Made by a program: the position numbers and the translations under genes. From Modicisalibacter tunisiensis (GTDB taxonomy: Bacteria > Pseudomonadota > Gammaproteobacteria > Pseudomonadales > Halomonadaceae), in the NCBI RefSeq assembly GCF_020148005.1, contig NZ_JAGXFD010000001.1, positions 1,331,337 to 1,395,336 of the forward strand: 64,000 bases of DNA, read 5' to 3'. Numbering within the stretch: position 1 is the stretch's first letter; the number at the start of each line of letters is the position of its first letter. Below, in pieces: positions 8,020 through 17,548 of the stretch. Under the pieces are notes generated by a model. The model saw only the letters and a list, made by a program, of their open reading frames with translations. It was not told the origin of the DNA and ran no database searches.

Positions 8020-9927
8020 TCAGTCGCCGAGCCGGCCGAAGGGGTTGTCCACCGCCAGCGAGACCGCGCGGGCATAGCCGGGAATATGGATGCCGCCGGA
8101 CTCGACCGTCAGCTCCGGCCCCTCGAGCACGCCCTCGCCGAAGCGGTAGATGACCTCGAAGTCGGCCGCGTCGGCGCGTGCCAGATAGGTGTCGCGGCGG
8201 GTCTGCACGGCGGCGGCACGCTCGTGCCAGGCGTCGACGGCGGCCCGGCCGTGGCGCTGGATGAGCAGGCGTTCGGTGGCGTCCGGCGAGAGCAGCAGCC
8301 CGGTGGCGTTGTTGCCGCCGAAGCCCTTGGCGTTGAGGAAGGCGGCGTCGGCGCGGAAGGGCTGCGACTCGCGGAACAGGCGCAGGCGCTCGCCGTGCAC
8401 GTCGTCGGCCACGGCGTCGAGGGTGGGGATGCCGGGGATGCGCTCATGGGCGAAGCTGCCCAGGGCGCTGGCCAGCTGGTCGCCGGCGGAGCTGCCCTGG
8501 GAGTGGCCGACGAACGCCTTGACGGCGGCCACCGGCCAGTCGTGAATGCCGTTGGCCCGTGCCACGCTGTCGAGGACATGGGACTCGGTCACGCGGTTCT
8601 TGGGCGTGCTGGTGGCGTGGGCGTGAATGAAGGTGCGCTCGCGCAGGCCGCGCTCGCCGAGGATCTCGCGGCCCAGTGATGCCGCCTTGCCCAGGGTGAT
8701 GTAGTTGCCGATGCCGGGGGCCGAGATCGAGCGCTTCCAGCCGTCGGCATTGACGAACACCCCGGGCACCGCGCCGAGGATCTGCGCCCCGGTTTCCAGT
8801 GCCAGGGCGTCGTCCATCAGCAGCACGAACTGCGCCGATTCGGCGATGGTGAAGCCGCAGTTGCGGGCGAAGGGGCGGCAGGCGCGCTGGTAGTCGGCAT
8901 CGGTGAGCAGGCTCAGGGCGTCGAGCGCCTTGAGGCTGTCGTCGTCGGCCAGCGCGCCCATGCTGCGAAAGCCCTCGATGATCTCGGGGGTGATCGGGGC
9001 GTCGCTGGTGCCCACCATCACCACCCGGCGCACGCCGCGGCGGATCTCCTCGATGCCCTGGCGCAGGTTGTAGAGGAAGGTCGCGCAGGCGCCCTGGATC
9101 GCGCCGGTGGCGCCGACGCTGCCCAGCACGTAGGCGTTGAGGAAGTCGGCGGGCATCTGGCCGTAGCCCAGCGGCATCTGCTTGGAGGTGGCGCGGTTGC
9201 CGGAGATGAAGCTCTTGAGCAGCCCGCCCCAGCCCTCGTCGTCGAGCTGGCCGATGGAGTTGCCGGCGTAGACGGCGATCTGGTCCGGGTCGAGGCGATC
9301 GCGCAGCGCCTCCCAGTCCAGGCCGCTCTGGCCCAGGCAGTCGCTGGCGCCGAACACCGCCATCGACAGCCCGCGCGGGTGATGCACGCTGCGATACAGG
9401 CGCTCGGGCGCGAAGCCGCTGGGCAGCTGGCCGGCGGCGCGAACCTGAGCCTGGCGATGGTCCGGAAGCAGTACCTCGAGGGCGCCCGGCGGCACGCTGA
9501 CCTCGACCCGGCGGCTGTCCAGGTCACGCACCTGCCAGGTCTCCGGCAGGACCTCGGGCAGCTGGCGGCGACGCATCTGGAAGGTCAGCGGCGTGTCGAG
9601 GGCCAGCTGGGCGCGGCGGTTGGCGGGGATGCCCTCGGCGTTGAAGGCCTCGTCCTCGATGCGGCGGATCAGGGTATGGTCGAGTACCGTCTGGCGAAAG
9701 CGATCGGCCACGCCAGCCGTGTCGAGGCGGTTACCGTGACTGTCCTGCCAGGAGCCGTCCTCCTGGCGGGCCACCAGGTGCATCATGGCGGCCAGGCCGA
9801 CCACGGTGCGCTGCTGTTCCTCGGCGGACAAGGCATCGAGCACCGTGCGGCGGAACGCCTGGTGGCCCGAGGTTCTGCCGGCGGCATTGACACCGCCCAT
9901 GCCGACAATCACCGGTAACTGTGACAA
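8020..9927 (-). CDS. fabY: beta-ketoacyl-ACP synthase FabY (long-form KAS)
   Basis: 635 residues, far longer than FabB or FabF but equal to the Pseudomonas FabY class. The thiolase-fold active site is complete: Cys281 in IQGACATF, His437 in HAHATST and His475 in KAFVGHSQGSS. In Pseudomonas FabY condenses acetyl-CoA with malonyl-ACP to begin fatty acid synthesis, in place of FabH. The start is taken as TTG at 9927, giving MSQLPVIVGMGG, because GAGGG lies seven bases upstream and the alternative TTG at 9948 adds seven residues not seen in relatives. The N-terminal 180 residues precede the catalytic core and have no clear motif. It is transcribed alone, divergent from the methyltransferase at 10143. 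Confidence 0.9.
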   Translation of the reverse strand: MSQLPVIVGMGGVNAAGRTSGHQAFRRTVLDALSAEEQQRTVVGLAAMMHLVARQEDGSWQDSHGNRLDTAGVADRFRQTVLDHTLIRRIEDEAFNAEGIPANRRAQLALDTPLTFQMRRRQLPEVLPETWQVRDLDSRRVEVSVPPGALEVLLPDHRQAQVRAAGQLPSGFAPERLYRSVHHPRGLSMAVFGASDCLGQSGLDWEALRDRLDPDQIAVYAGNSIGQLDDEGWGGLLKSFISGNRATSKQMPLGYGQMPADFLNAYVLGSVGATGAIQGACATFLYNLRQGIEEIRRGVRRVVMVGTSDAPITPEIIEGFRSMGALADDDSLKALDALSLLTDADYQRACRPFARNCGFTIAESAQFVLLMDDALALETGAQILGAVPGVFVNADGWKRSISAPGIGNYITLGKAASLGREILGERGLRERTFIHAHATSTPKNRVTESHVLDSVARANGIHDWPVAAVKAFVGHSQGSSAGDQLASALGSFAHERIPGIPTLDAVADDVHGERLRLFRESQPFRADAAFLNAKGFGGNNATGLLLSPDATERLLIQRHGRAAVDAWHERAAAVQTRRDTYLARADAADFEVIYRFGEGVLEGPELTVESGGIHIPGYARAVSLAVDNPFGRLGD

Positions 9928-10142
9928 GCCGCATCCCTCGTTGTGCAATGGAGTCTACGAAAAGCTGACAGCAACGGGCCGTCAGGGTTGCATGGGCGCC
10001 GCGGGGGACAGGGGCGGGCACGCCATGCCGGGTCTGGGACGCGATGATAGCACTCGCGTTGCAGCGGCGTCATGCCGGCCGCCTTGGCGGGCAGGCGAGC
10101 CGGCTTGGTAGACTGGGCGCGTTTCTCGACCCAGAGACTGCC

Positions 10143-10823
10143 ATGCACGCCAATTCCCGTATCGTCACCTCCCGTCAGTCCGGCCCGCACGAGGACCTGG
10201 CGCGACGCGTCGCCCGCGCCCTGGATCACCCCTGGCGCAAGCCGATCGCCGATCACACCCGGCACGCCTTCGACCGGGCGCAGGACTGGCTGGCCGCGCA
10301 GGGGCGCCCGCTGCTGCTCGATGCCGGCTGCGGCGTGGGGCTTTCCACCCGGGCACTGGCCGCTCGTCATCCGGACCGGGCGGTGATCGGCGTCGATCGC
10401 AGCGCGGCGCGGCTGGAGCGCGAGCACGGCGCGCTGCCCGACAACGCCCTGCTGGTGCGCGCCGACCTGGTCGACTTCTGGCGTCTGGCGCTGGGGGCCG
10501 GCTGGCAGCCGGAGCGCCATTACCTGCTGTATCCCAATCCCTACCCGAAGGCCTCGCAGCTCAAGCTGCGCTGGCACGGCCATCCGGTCTTCCCGGCGAT
10601 CCTCGCCCTGGGCGGGCGTCTCGAGCTGCGCTCCAACTGGGCACTGTACCTGGAGGAGTTCGCCCTGGCGCTGCAGCACGCCGGCGAGCCGCGGCCGGCG
10701 GTGGTCCGCCATGACCCGCAGGGCGACTACCTGACGCCCTTCGAGCGCAAGTACGCACAAAGCGGGCAGCCGCTCTGGCGGCTGACCGCCACGTTGCCCC
10801 ACGCACCGCAGCGGCTGCCCTGA
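10143..10823 (+). CDS. SAM-dependent methyltransferase, TrmB-like
   Basis: 226 residues. A Rossmann-type SAM site is seen at about 58-66 (LLLDAGCGVGLS) followed by the acidic strand end GVDRSAARLE. The segment YLLYPNPYPKASQLKLRW corresponds to the tRNA m7G46 methyltransferase motif (usually FPDPWPKKRH), so it belongs to the TrmB-like group. The substitution of NPYPK for DPWPK and the shorter C-terminus mean that tRNA methylation is likely but not certain. Its 3' end faces the LysR gene at 10830 with a 6-base gap. Upstream, a TAGACT element is a possible -10 box. Confidence 0.75.
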   Translation: MHANSRIVTSRQSGPHEDLARRVARALDHPWRKPIADHTRHAFDRAQDWLAAQGRPLLLDAGCGVGLSTRALAARHPDRAVIGVDRSAARLEREHGALPDNALLVRADLVDFWRLALGAGWQPERHYLLYPNPYPKASQLKLRWHGHPVFPAILALGGRLELRSNWALYLEEFALALQHAGEPRPAVVRHDPQGDYLTPFERKYAQSGQPLWRLTATLPHAPQRLP

Positions 10824-10829
10824 CCCCGC

Positions 10830-11708
10830 TCAGCGCGACAGCCGCGTGCTGAGTTCCGCCTCGAGCCAGCGGGCGACCGGCCCCTGGCCGGCATCGCGGC
10901 GACGCACCAGCTCCACGCTGACGCCGGGCGGCTCGGGCAGGTCGTCGAGAGTCAGGCGGCGGACCAGCGAGCGGTACATCGGGTAGTCGGCGATGTGGGT
11001 CGGCACCAGCGCCCAGCCGATGCCCTGGGTGACCAGCTCGGCGATCGCGTAGTAGCTGTTGAGCTGCCAGATGCGCGGCGACAGGCGCGCGCTGCGATTG
11101 CCGCCCAGCGGCGAGGCCACCACCAGCTGGCGATGGCGGCTGAGCGTCGACAGCCGCACCGGGGTGGCGGTGGCGAGCGGGTGGTCATGGGCGACGATGG
11201 CGGTCTGCGCCAGGCGGGCGATCTGGCGCACGCCGAGCTGGGGTGGCAGCGAAGGCTGGCTGAACAGCACGCCCAGGTCGGCGGTGCCGTCGGCGACCCA
11301 GCTGGGGATGTCGGCCTGGGCGCCGTTGAGCAGTGACAGTTCCAGGTTCGGCCAGCGCTCGGCCAGCACCAGCAGGGTGTCCATCAGCGGCGGGTAGGGC
11401 AGCGCCTCGTCGACGGCCAGGGTCAGGTGCGACTCCTCGCCGCCGGCCAGAGTGCGGGCGCGGGCCTCGAGCTGGTCGCACTGACGCAGGATCTCGCGGG
11501 CCTCGCGGACCAGCGCCTGCCCCTCGCCGGTCAGCACCGGCGTGCGGCCGCGCCGGTCGAACAGCGTCACGCCCAGGTCGAGTTCGAGATGGGCGACGGC
11601 GGTGCTGACCGCCGACTGGGCACGGCCCAGGTGGCGGGCACCCGCCGAGAAGGAGCCGTGTTCGGCACAGGCGAGGAGCACTTCCAGCTGATCGAGGGTC
11701 CAGCGCAT
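10830..11708 (-). CDS. LysR-family transcriptional regulator, divergent from PACE/SMR efflux genes
   Basis: 292 residues. The N-terminal winged helix-turn-helix (residues 1-62, with HGSFSAGARHLGRAQSAVST) is followed by a LysR substrate-binding domain to residue 285. It is transcribed away from the PACE and SMR transporter genes that begin at 11825, sharing a 116-base intergenic region. In Acinetobacter, the LysR protein AceR activates the PACE gene aceI from the same divergent arrangement; the same role is inferred here. A small palindrome at 11725-11736 in the shared region is a candidate binding site. The ligand is not known. Confidence 0.9.
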   Translation of the reverse strand: MRWTLDQLEVLLACAEHGSFSAGARHLGRAQSAVSTAVAHLELDLGVTLFDRRGRTPVLTGEGQALVREAREILRQCDQLEARARTLAGGEESHLTLAVDEALPYPPLMDTLLVLAERWPNLELSLLNGAQADIPSWVADGTADLGVLFSQPSLPPQLGVRQIARLAQTAIVAHDHPLATATPVRLSTLSRHRQLVVASPLGGNRSARLSPRIWQLNSYYAIAELVTQGIGWALVPTHIADYPMYRSLVRRLTLDDLPEPPGVSVELVRRRDAGQGPVARWLEAELSTRLSR

Positions 11709-11724
11709 GGGCGTCCTATCAGGT

Positions 11725-11736
11725 TTTCAGATGAAA
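11725..11736. promoter_or_regulatory. candidate LysR operator between the regulator and PACE genes
   Basis: Short dyad TTTCA-GA-TGAAA lying 16 bases upstream of the LysR start codon and about 90 bases before the PACE start. With flanking bases it also fits a T-N11-A LysR box. Function is inferred from position only. Confidence 0.4.
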
Positions 11737-11824
11737 TCTAACTCGAATCCATCGCCATGATGCCCAGAATAAGCCCCAGGGTCGAGGCCGTGCGGGCCTC
11801 GCGACAGGATCTCGAGAGGTGAGG

Positions 11825-12238
11825 ATGCGCTCCTGGAGGGAACGAGTGGTGCATACGCTGCTGTTCGAGGCCGGCGGCCTGGTGATGGTGACGCCGCTGG
11901 CCAGCTGGCTGACCGGTCACGGCATGGACGAGATGGGCGCCCTGGCGGTGGGGCTGGCCACGGCGGCGATGGCCTGGAACCTGGTCTGGAATCGCGGCTT
12001 CGATGCGCTGGTGCCGACACGGCGTCGCAGCGTCGGGCAGCGCTTCACCCAGGCCTTCGGCTTCGAGCTCGGACTGCTGGTGATGACCCTGCCGGTGGTG
12101 GCCTGGTGGATGGGCATCAGCCTGGAGGAGGCGTTCTGGCTGGACCTCGGCTTCATGCTGTTCTTCCTGGTCTACGCCATGCTCTTCAATACCCTGTTCG
12201 ATCGGGCGATGCGCCGGCGTCTAGCGGGAGGCGACTGA
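11825..12238 (+). CDS. PACE-family biocide efflux transporter (AceI-like)
   Basis: 137 residues containing two tandem bacterial transmembrane pair domains, each with two helices (about 10-55 and 72-130). The first repeat holds Glu15 in HTLLFEAGG, the position of the essential Glu15 of Acinetobacter AceI, and the second repeat has the matching FGFELGLL. PACE proteins export chlorhexidine and related biocides or short diamines with proton exchange. ATG 11825 is chosen over the GTG at 11819 since AGAGG lies five bases before it. The stop overlaps the start of the next gene by one base, so it is translationally coupled to the SMR gene. Confidence 0.9.
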   Translation: MRSWRERVVHTLLFEAGGLVMVTPLASWLTGHGMDEMGALAVGLATAAMAWNLVWNRGFDALVPTRRRSVGQRFTQAFGFELGLLVMTLPVVAWWMGISLEEAFWLDLGFMLFFLVYAMLFNTLFDRAMRRRLAGGD

Positions 12239-12567
12239 TGGCCTATCTGTACCTGCTGCTGGCGATCGTCGCCGAAGTCCTCGGTACCACCGCGCTCAAG
12301 GCCTCGCGGGAGTTCACCCGGCTGTGGCCCAGCGTGGGGGTGGTGGTCGGCTACGGCCTGGCGTTCTACCTGCTCACCCTGGTGCTGCGCAGCCTGCCCG
12401 TGGGCGTCGCCTATGCCGTCTGGGCCGGGCTGGGCATCGTGCTGGTGTCGCTGCTCGGCGTGGTGTGGTTCGGCGAGCGGCTCGATACGCCGGCGGTAGT
12501 GGGCATGGGCCTGATCATCGCCGGGGTGGTGGTGATTCAGGTATTTTCCCGGGTCTCGGCCCACTAG
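12238..12567 (+). CDS. small multidrug resistance (SMR) transporter, EmrE-like
   Basis: 109 residues with four helices, the standard SMR size. The essential membrane Glu is residue 13 in LLAIVAEVLGTTALKAS, and the GVAYAVWAGLGIVLVSLLG and ERLDTPAVVGMGLIIAGVVV segments are typical of the family. These proteins work as antiparallel dimers that export quaternary cations in exchange for protons. Its ATG overlaps the stop codon of the PACE gene (TGATG), so both efflux systems are made from one message. Other SMR members export guanidinium; the substrate cannot be decided here. Confidence 0.92.
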   Translation: MAYLYLLLAIVAEVLGTTALKASREFTRLWPSVGVVVGYGLAFYLLTLVLRSLPVGVAYAVWAGLGIVLVSLLGVVWFGERLDTPAVVGMGLIIAGVVVIQVFSRVSAH

Positions 12568-12649
12568 GCTTTGCCTGAAAACTGGCTGCGCTCGCCAACT
12601 TTCCGGGCCAACCCTGGGCTGAGTAGCTTTCACCGTTCACGGAGCCGTC

Positions 12650-14092
12650 ATGTCGCGTCGTCTGTCCCTGCTGGTCGTGGTGTTGTGTCTGGTGATGCCG
12701 GGGCCGTTCGCCCGGGCGTCGGGGTTCGAGCATGTCGCGCGGCTGGCCGGGCAGGGGTTTCGCCTCGGCGCCCGGGCCGAGCTGCTGGATTCCGGCCGGG
12801 TGCTGGGCGCCATCGCGCCCCGCCGTGCGCTCTCGCCGGCCTCGGTATCCAAGCTCTACACGGCGGCCGCGGCACTCGACCGCTGGGGACCGCAGCACCG
12901 CTTCACCACCCGGCTGGTGTCGACCGGGACGATCGATGACGACGGCGTGCTGCACGGCGACCTGGTGCTCGAGGGCGGCGGCGATCCGGCGCTGGTCTCC
13001 GAGGACCTGTGGCGGCTGATCCAGCGATTGCGCCAGCGCGGCATCACGGCGGTCCGGGGGCAGCTGGTGGTCAGCCAGTGGCGCTTCGGCCCGGTCGAGT
13101 GCGTGACCACCGACCGCTGCCGGGCCGCCTCGCGGGCCGACAACGCCTACAGCGCGCGGCTCTCCTCGGCGGCGGTCAACTACGCCAGCTGGTGCCTCGA
13201 CGTGCTGCCGGGGCGCGGGGTGGGCGGCGCGGCGCGGATCCTCAGCTGCAACACGGTCGAGCCCGCCACCCGCGTCGACAATCGCGTGACTACCGTCGCC
13301 CGGGGCGGCGAGTCGCGGCTCGATGCCGAACGGGTCACCGACGAGCGGGGCGACGTGCTGGTGGTCAGCGGCACCATCGCCCGGGACTCCCGCCCGCGGG
13401 CGCTCTACCGGGCCAGCTCCGACCCGGCCGAGCAGACCGCCCGGACCCTGCAGTCGATGCTCGAGCGGGCCGGGATCCAGGTCTCCGGCGGCACGGCGGT
13501 GAGCCGCACCCGGCCCCCCGCGGCGGCGACCCCGCTCGCCGAGGTCGACGGCAAGCCGCTGCAGACGCTGCTGCAGCGCATGCTCGACTACTCGAACAAC
13601 TTCATGGCCGACACCCTGAGCCTGGACCTGGCCGACACGCCGCGGGCCACGCTGCCCCAGGCCGGCCAGGCGGTGGCCGGCTTCGCCCGGGGCCTGCCGG
13701 GGCACGGCCCGCTGGTGCTGCACAGCGGCAGCGGCCTGACCCCGGAGAACCGCACCTCGGCGCAGGGCGTGACCACCCTGCTGGCGGCCCTGTACCGGCG
13801 GCCGGCGCTGTTCCCGGCCTTCCTGGCCGGGCTGCAGCTGCCGGTCAACGGGCCGATGCACTTCATCCGCCGTGGCGACCCGCGGTTCCAGGACCACGTG
13901 ATGCTCAAGACCGGCACGCTCAACCGGCCCGTCGCGGTCCGCGCGCTGGGCGGCTACTTCCGCACCGCGAGCGGCCGCTGGGGGGCGTTCAGCGTGCTGA
14001 TCAACGGCACGGCGAGCACGCCCTACCTGGCCTGGTCCACGGTGCTGGATGCGGTTTCCGCGGACCTGGCGGCGATGATTCGCGCGCATTGA
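12650..14092 (+). CDS. dacB: D-alanyl-D-alanine carboxypeptidase/endopeptidase, PBP4 type
   Basis: 480 residues. A signal peptide (residues 1-24) precedes a peptidase S13 domain. All three active-site motifs are present: SVSK at 65-68 (nucleophile Ser65), SNN at 315-317 and KTG at 420-422. The long insertion between the first two motifs, residues about 90-290, is characteristic of PBP4. It trims or cleaves D-Ala cross-links of peptidoglycan in the periplasm. Paired cysteines (151/157 and 182/200) could form disulfides. A GGAG ribosome site precedes the ATG. The gene stands between the SMR gene and dgt with moderate gaps. Confidence 0.93.
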   Translation: MSRRLSLLVVVLCLVMPGPFARASGFEHVARLAGQGFRLGARAELLDSGRVLGAIAPRRALSPASVSKLYTAAAALDRWGPQHRFTTRLVSTGTIDDDGVLHGDLVLEGGGDPALVSEDLWRLIQRLRQRGITAVRGQLVVSQWRFGPVECVTTDRCRAASRADNAYSARLSSAAVNYASWCLDVLPGRGVGGAARILSCNTVEPATRVDNRVTTVARGGESRLDAERVTDERGDVLVVSGTIARDSRPRALYRASSDPAEQTARTLQSMLERAGIQVSGGTAVSRTRPPAAATPLAEVDGKPLQTLLQRMLDYSNNFMADTLSLDLADTPRATLPQAGQAVAGFARGLPGHGPLVLHSGSGLTPENRTSAQGVTTLLAALYRRPALFPAFLAGLQLPVNGPMHFIRRGDPRFQDHVMLKTGTLNRPVAVRALGGYFRTASGRWGAFSVLINGTASTPYLAWSTVLDAVSADLAAMIRAH

Positions 14093-14189
14093 ACCGCCGG
14101 CCGTCCCGCGCTTGACAGGCGCCGGCCGCCGCGGCCAACTCGGCCCATGCTGCCCCGCAGGGGCATCGCGCCACCCTGGAGGACGCCGC

Positions 14190-15524
14190 ATGACGCAGAT
14201 GCAATGGGAACGCCTGCTCGAGCCGGGCCGGCTCAACGACAAGCCGCGTGGCTCGCGCGGCGAGGTCGGCCGCAGCCCGTTCCACAAGGATCACGACCGG
14301 ATCGTCTTCGCCGGCTCGTTCCGGCGCCTGGGCCGCAAGACCCAGGTGCATCCGCTCACCGACAACGACCATATCCATACCCGGCTGACCCACTCGCTGG
14401 AGGTGGGCTGCGTGGGCCGCTCGCTGGGCATGATCGTCGGCGAGCAGCTGCGCGAGCGGCTGCCGGCGTGGATCACCCCGGCCGACCTGGGGGTGATCGT
14501 CCAGGCGGCCTGCCTGGGCCACGACATCGGCAACCCGCCGTTCGGCCATGCCGGCGAGTACGCCATCCGCGACTGGTTCAAGCGCGCCGAGAGCGACGGC
14601 AGCGGGCTGCTCGAGGGGCTCACCGACACCCAGCGCGCCGACCTGCTGACCTACGAGGGCAATGCCCAGGGCTTTCGCATCGTCACCCAGATCGAATACA
14701 ACCAGTTCCGGGGCGGCATGCGCCTGACCGCGGCGACGCTGGGTACCCTGCTCAAGTACCCGTGGACGGTGGAGCACGGCGGCCGCACCGGCAAGTTCGG
14801 GGCCTATCAGTCCGAGCGCGAGCCGCTGGCCGAGGTGGCCGAGACCCTGGGGCTGCGGCGTCGGGCCGAGTGGGCCTGGTGCCGGCATCCGCTGGCCTAT
14901 CTGGTCGAGGCGGCGGACGACATCTGCTACGCGCTGCTGGATCTCGAGGACGGTCTGGAGATGGGCATCCTGCGCTTCGACGAGGTGGCGGGCATCCTGA
15001 TCCAGATCGCCGGCGGCGAGCCCGCCGAGTACGCCGCGCTGGGCGGAGGCGTGTCGCAGCGCCGCCGTATCGCGGCGTTGCGCGGGGCGGCCATGGAGCG
15101 TGCCGTGAACGACGTCGGCGAGGTGTTCGTCCAGCACGAGACGGCGCTTCTCAACGGCGCGCTCACCGAGGACCTGCTCGAGCTCTGTCACCCCGACCTC
15201 GACTGGGGCGTCAAGGCGGCCAAGCAGCTCGCCCGGGAGCGCATCTTCCAGAACGAGCGCAAGGCCAAGCTGGAGATCGGCGCCCACACCACCCTCGGCA
15301 TCCTGCTCGAGGCGTTCATCGGCGCGGCCCACGAGCTGCACCATCAGGGCCGCTCGACCTTCAAGCACCAGCGCGTGCTGGCGCTGATCGGCGAGAACAC
15401 GCCGCGGCCGACCTGGCCGCTCTACGCCAGCTACCGACGCATGCTCGACTTCATCGGCGGCATGACCGACCACTACGCGGTCGAGCTGGCTCAGGAGATG
15501 GGCGGGCGTCTCAAGGGCGAGTAG
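14190..15524 (+). CDS. dgt: deoxyguanosinetriphosphate triphosphohydrolase (Dgt/HD family)
   Basis: 444 residues. The HD-domain metal ligands are visible: His in HTRLTHSLEVG (about residue 66-72), the HD pair in CLGHDIGNPPFGH (about 112) and the later Asp in LVEAADDICYALLD. The opening segment with RSPFHKDHDRIVFAGSFRRL is typical of dGTPases. It hydrolyses dGTP, or dNTPs more broadly, to the nucleoside and triphosphate. The ATG at 14190 has GGAGG seven bases upstream; the frame is open before it but that part is unrelated. Class-level substrate preference is uncertain. Confidence 0.92.
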   Translation: MTQMQWERLLEPGRLNDKPRGSRGEVGRSPFHKDHDRIVFAGSFRRLGRKTQVHPLTDNDHIHTRLTHSLEVGCVGRSLGMIVGEQLRERLPAWITPADLGVIVQAACLGHDIGNPPFGHAGEYAIRDWFKRAESDGSGLLEGLTDTQRADLLTYEGNAQGFRIVTQIEYNQFRGGMRLTAATLGTLLKYPWTVEHGGRTGKFGAYQSEREPLAEVAETLGLRRRAEWAWCRHPLAYLVEAADDICYALLDLEDGLEMGILRFDEVAGILIQIAGGEPAEYAALGGGVSQRRRIAALRGAAMERAVNDVGEVFVQHETALLNGALTEDLLELCHPDLDWGVKAAKQLARERIFQNERKAKLEIGAHTTLGILLEAFIGAAHELHHQGRSTFKHQRVLALIGENTPRPTWPLYASYRRMLDFIGGMTDHYAVELAQEMGGRLKGE

Positions 15525-15623
15525 TCCCGGCGACGGCGTGGTCTGTCAGGCGCCGTGTTGGACCTGTGGGCTACACAAGGGTTTATGCTGGGGCGGAGCC
15601 ATGAGACATCACAGGGAGGCGAT

Positions 15624-16750
<1,127 letters not shown>

Positions 16751-16760
<10 letters not shown>

Positions 16761-17548
16761 ACGCCCGGGGCCGGTGGACGGCCCGGCTCGGCCTGCTGCT
16801 GGCCGGGCTGCTGGCCATCGGCGTGGCCGGGGCGCAGCCTGACGCTCCGCCTTCGGCGTCTGCCGACGCGTTCGATCACTACACCCTGGCGCTGACCTGG
16901 CATCCGGGGTTCTGCGCGAGCCGGCGTTCGCCGCCCCGGGAGTGCCGCGAGCCACGCCTGCGCGAGGCCGCCGGCGAGGGCTTCGTGCTGCACGGGCTGT
17001 GGCCGTCGCGTCCGGAGCGGGTCGCCGAGGCCGGCGTGAGCCGCCGGCAGTGGCGGGCCGAGGGCTGCTTCGGCGAGTCGCCACGGCCCGACGGCGGCTT
17101 CTGTCGGGCGCATGCGCCCTTCGAGCTGCCCGCGTCGCTTGCCGCGCGGCTCGACCGGGCGATGCCGGGGCGGGCGAGCTGTCTCGATCGCCACGAATAC
17201 GCCAAGCACGCCGCCTGCCTGGCGATCGCCCCGACCGACTACTTCGCCACGGCACTCGAGTTGCTGGCGGCGGTCAACGCCAGCGCCTTCGCCGACTTCG
17301 TGGTGATCCACCAGGGCGGTGTCGTGGCGCGCAATGACCTGATCGCGGCCTTCGAGGCGGCCTTCGGCGAGGGAAGGGGCCGGGCGTTGCAGCTGGTCTG
17401 CGCCGGTCGCGGCAACCGGCGGCTGACCGAGGTGCGCATCGGCATCCGGGCGGCGGCACTGGACGGTTTCCCCGCGGCGGGCAGCCTGGTGGCGTTGCGC
17501 CGGGGACGCTGTGCGTCGCGGGTACGGGTGACGGCGGTCCGGGACTGA
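16751..17548 (+). CDS. ribonuclease T2 family protein (RNase I-like)
   Basis: About 265 residues. A signal peptide (RGRWTAR then LGLLLAGLLAIGVAGA) directs it to the periplasm. Both conserved active-site regions are present: CAS I as FVLHGLWPS and CAS II as RHEYAKHAAC, each with its catalytic His, plus LTWHPGFC near the mature N-terminus. It should cleave single-stranded RNA through 2',3'-cyclic products. There is no ATG: the best start is TTG at 16751, inside the last codons of the permease gene, or CTG at 16757, so translation is probably coupled to the permease. Its stop directly abuts that of the leftward NERD gene. Confidence 0.85.

Noticed and set aside
9928-9948. Upstream TTG start for fabY
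   Set aside because: It adds seven residues not expected in FabY, and the Shine-Dalgarno lies within this segment, pointing to the TTG at 9927.
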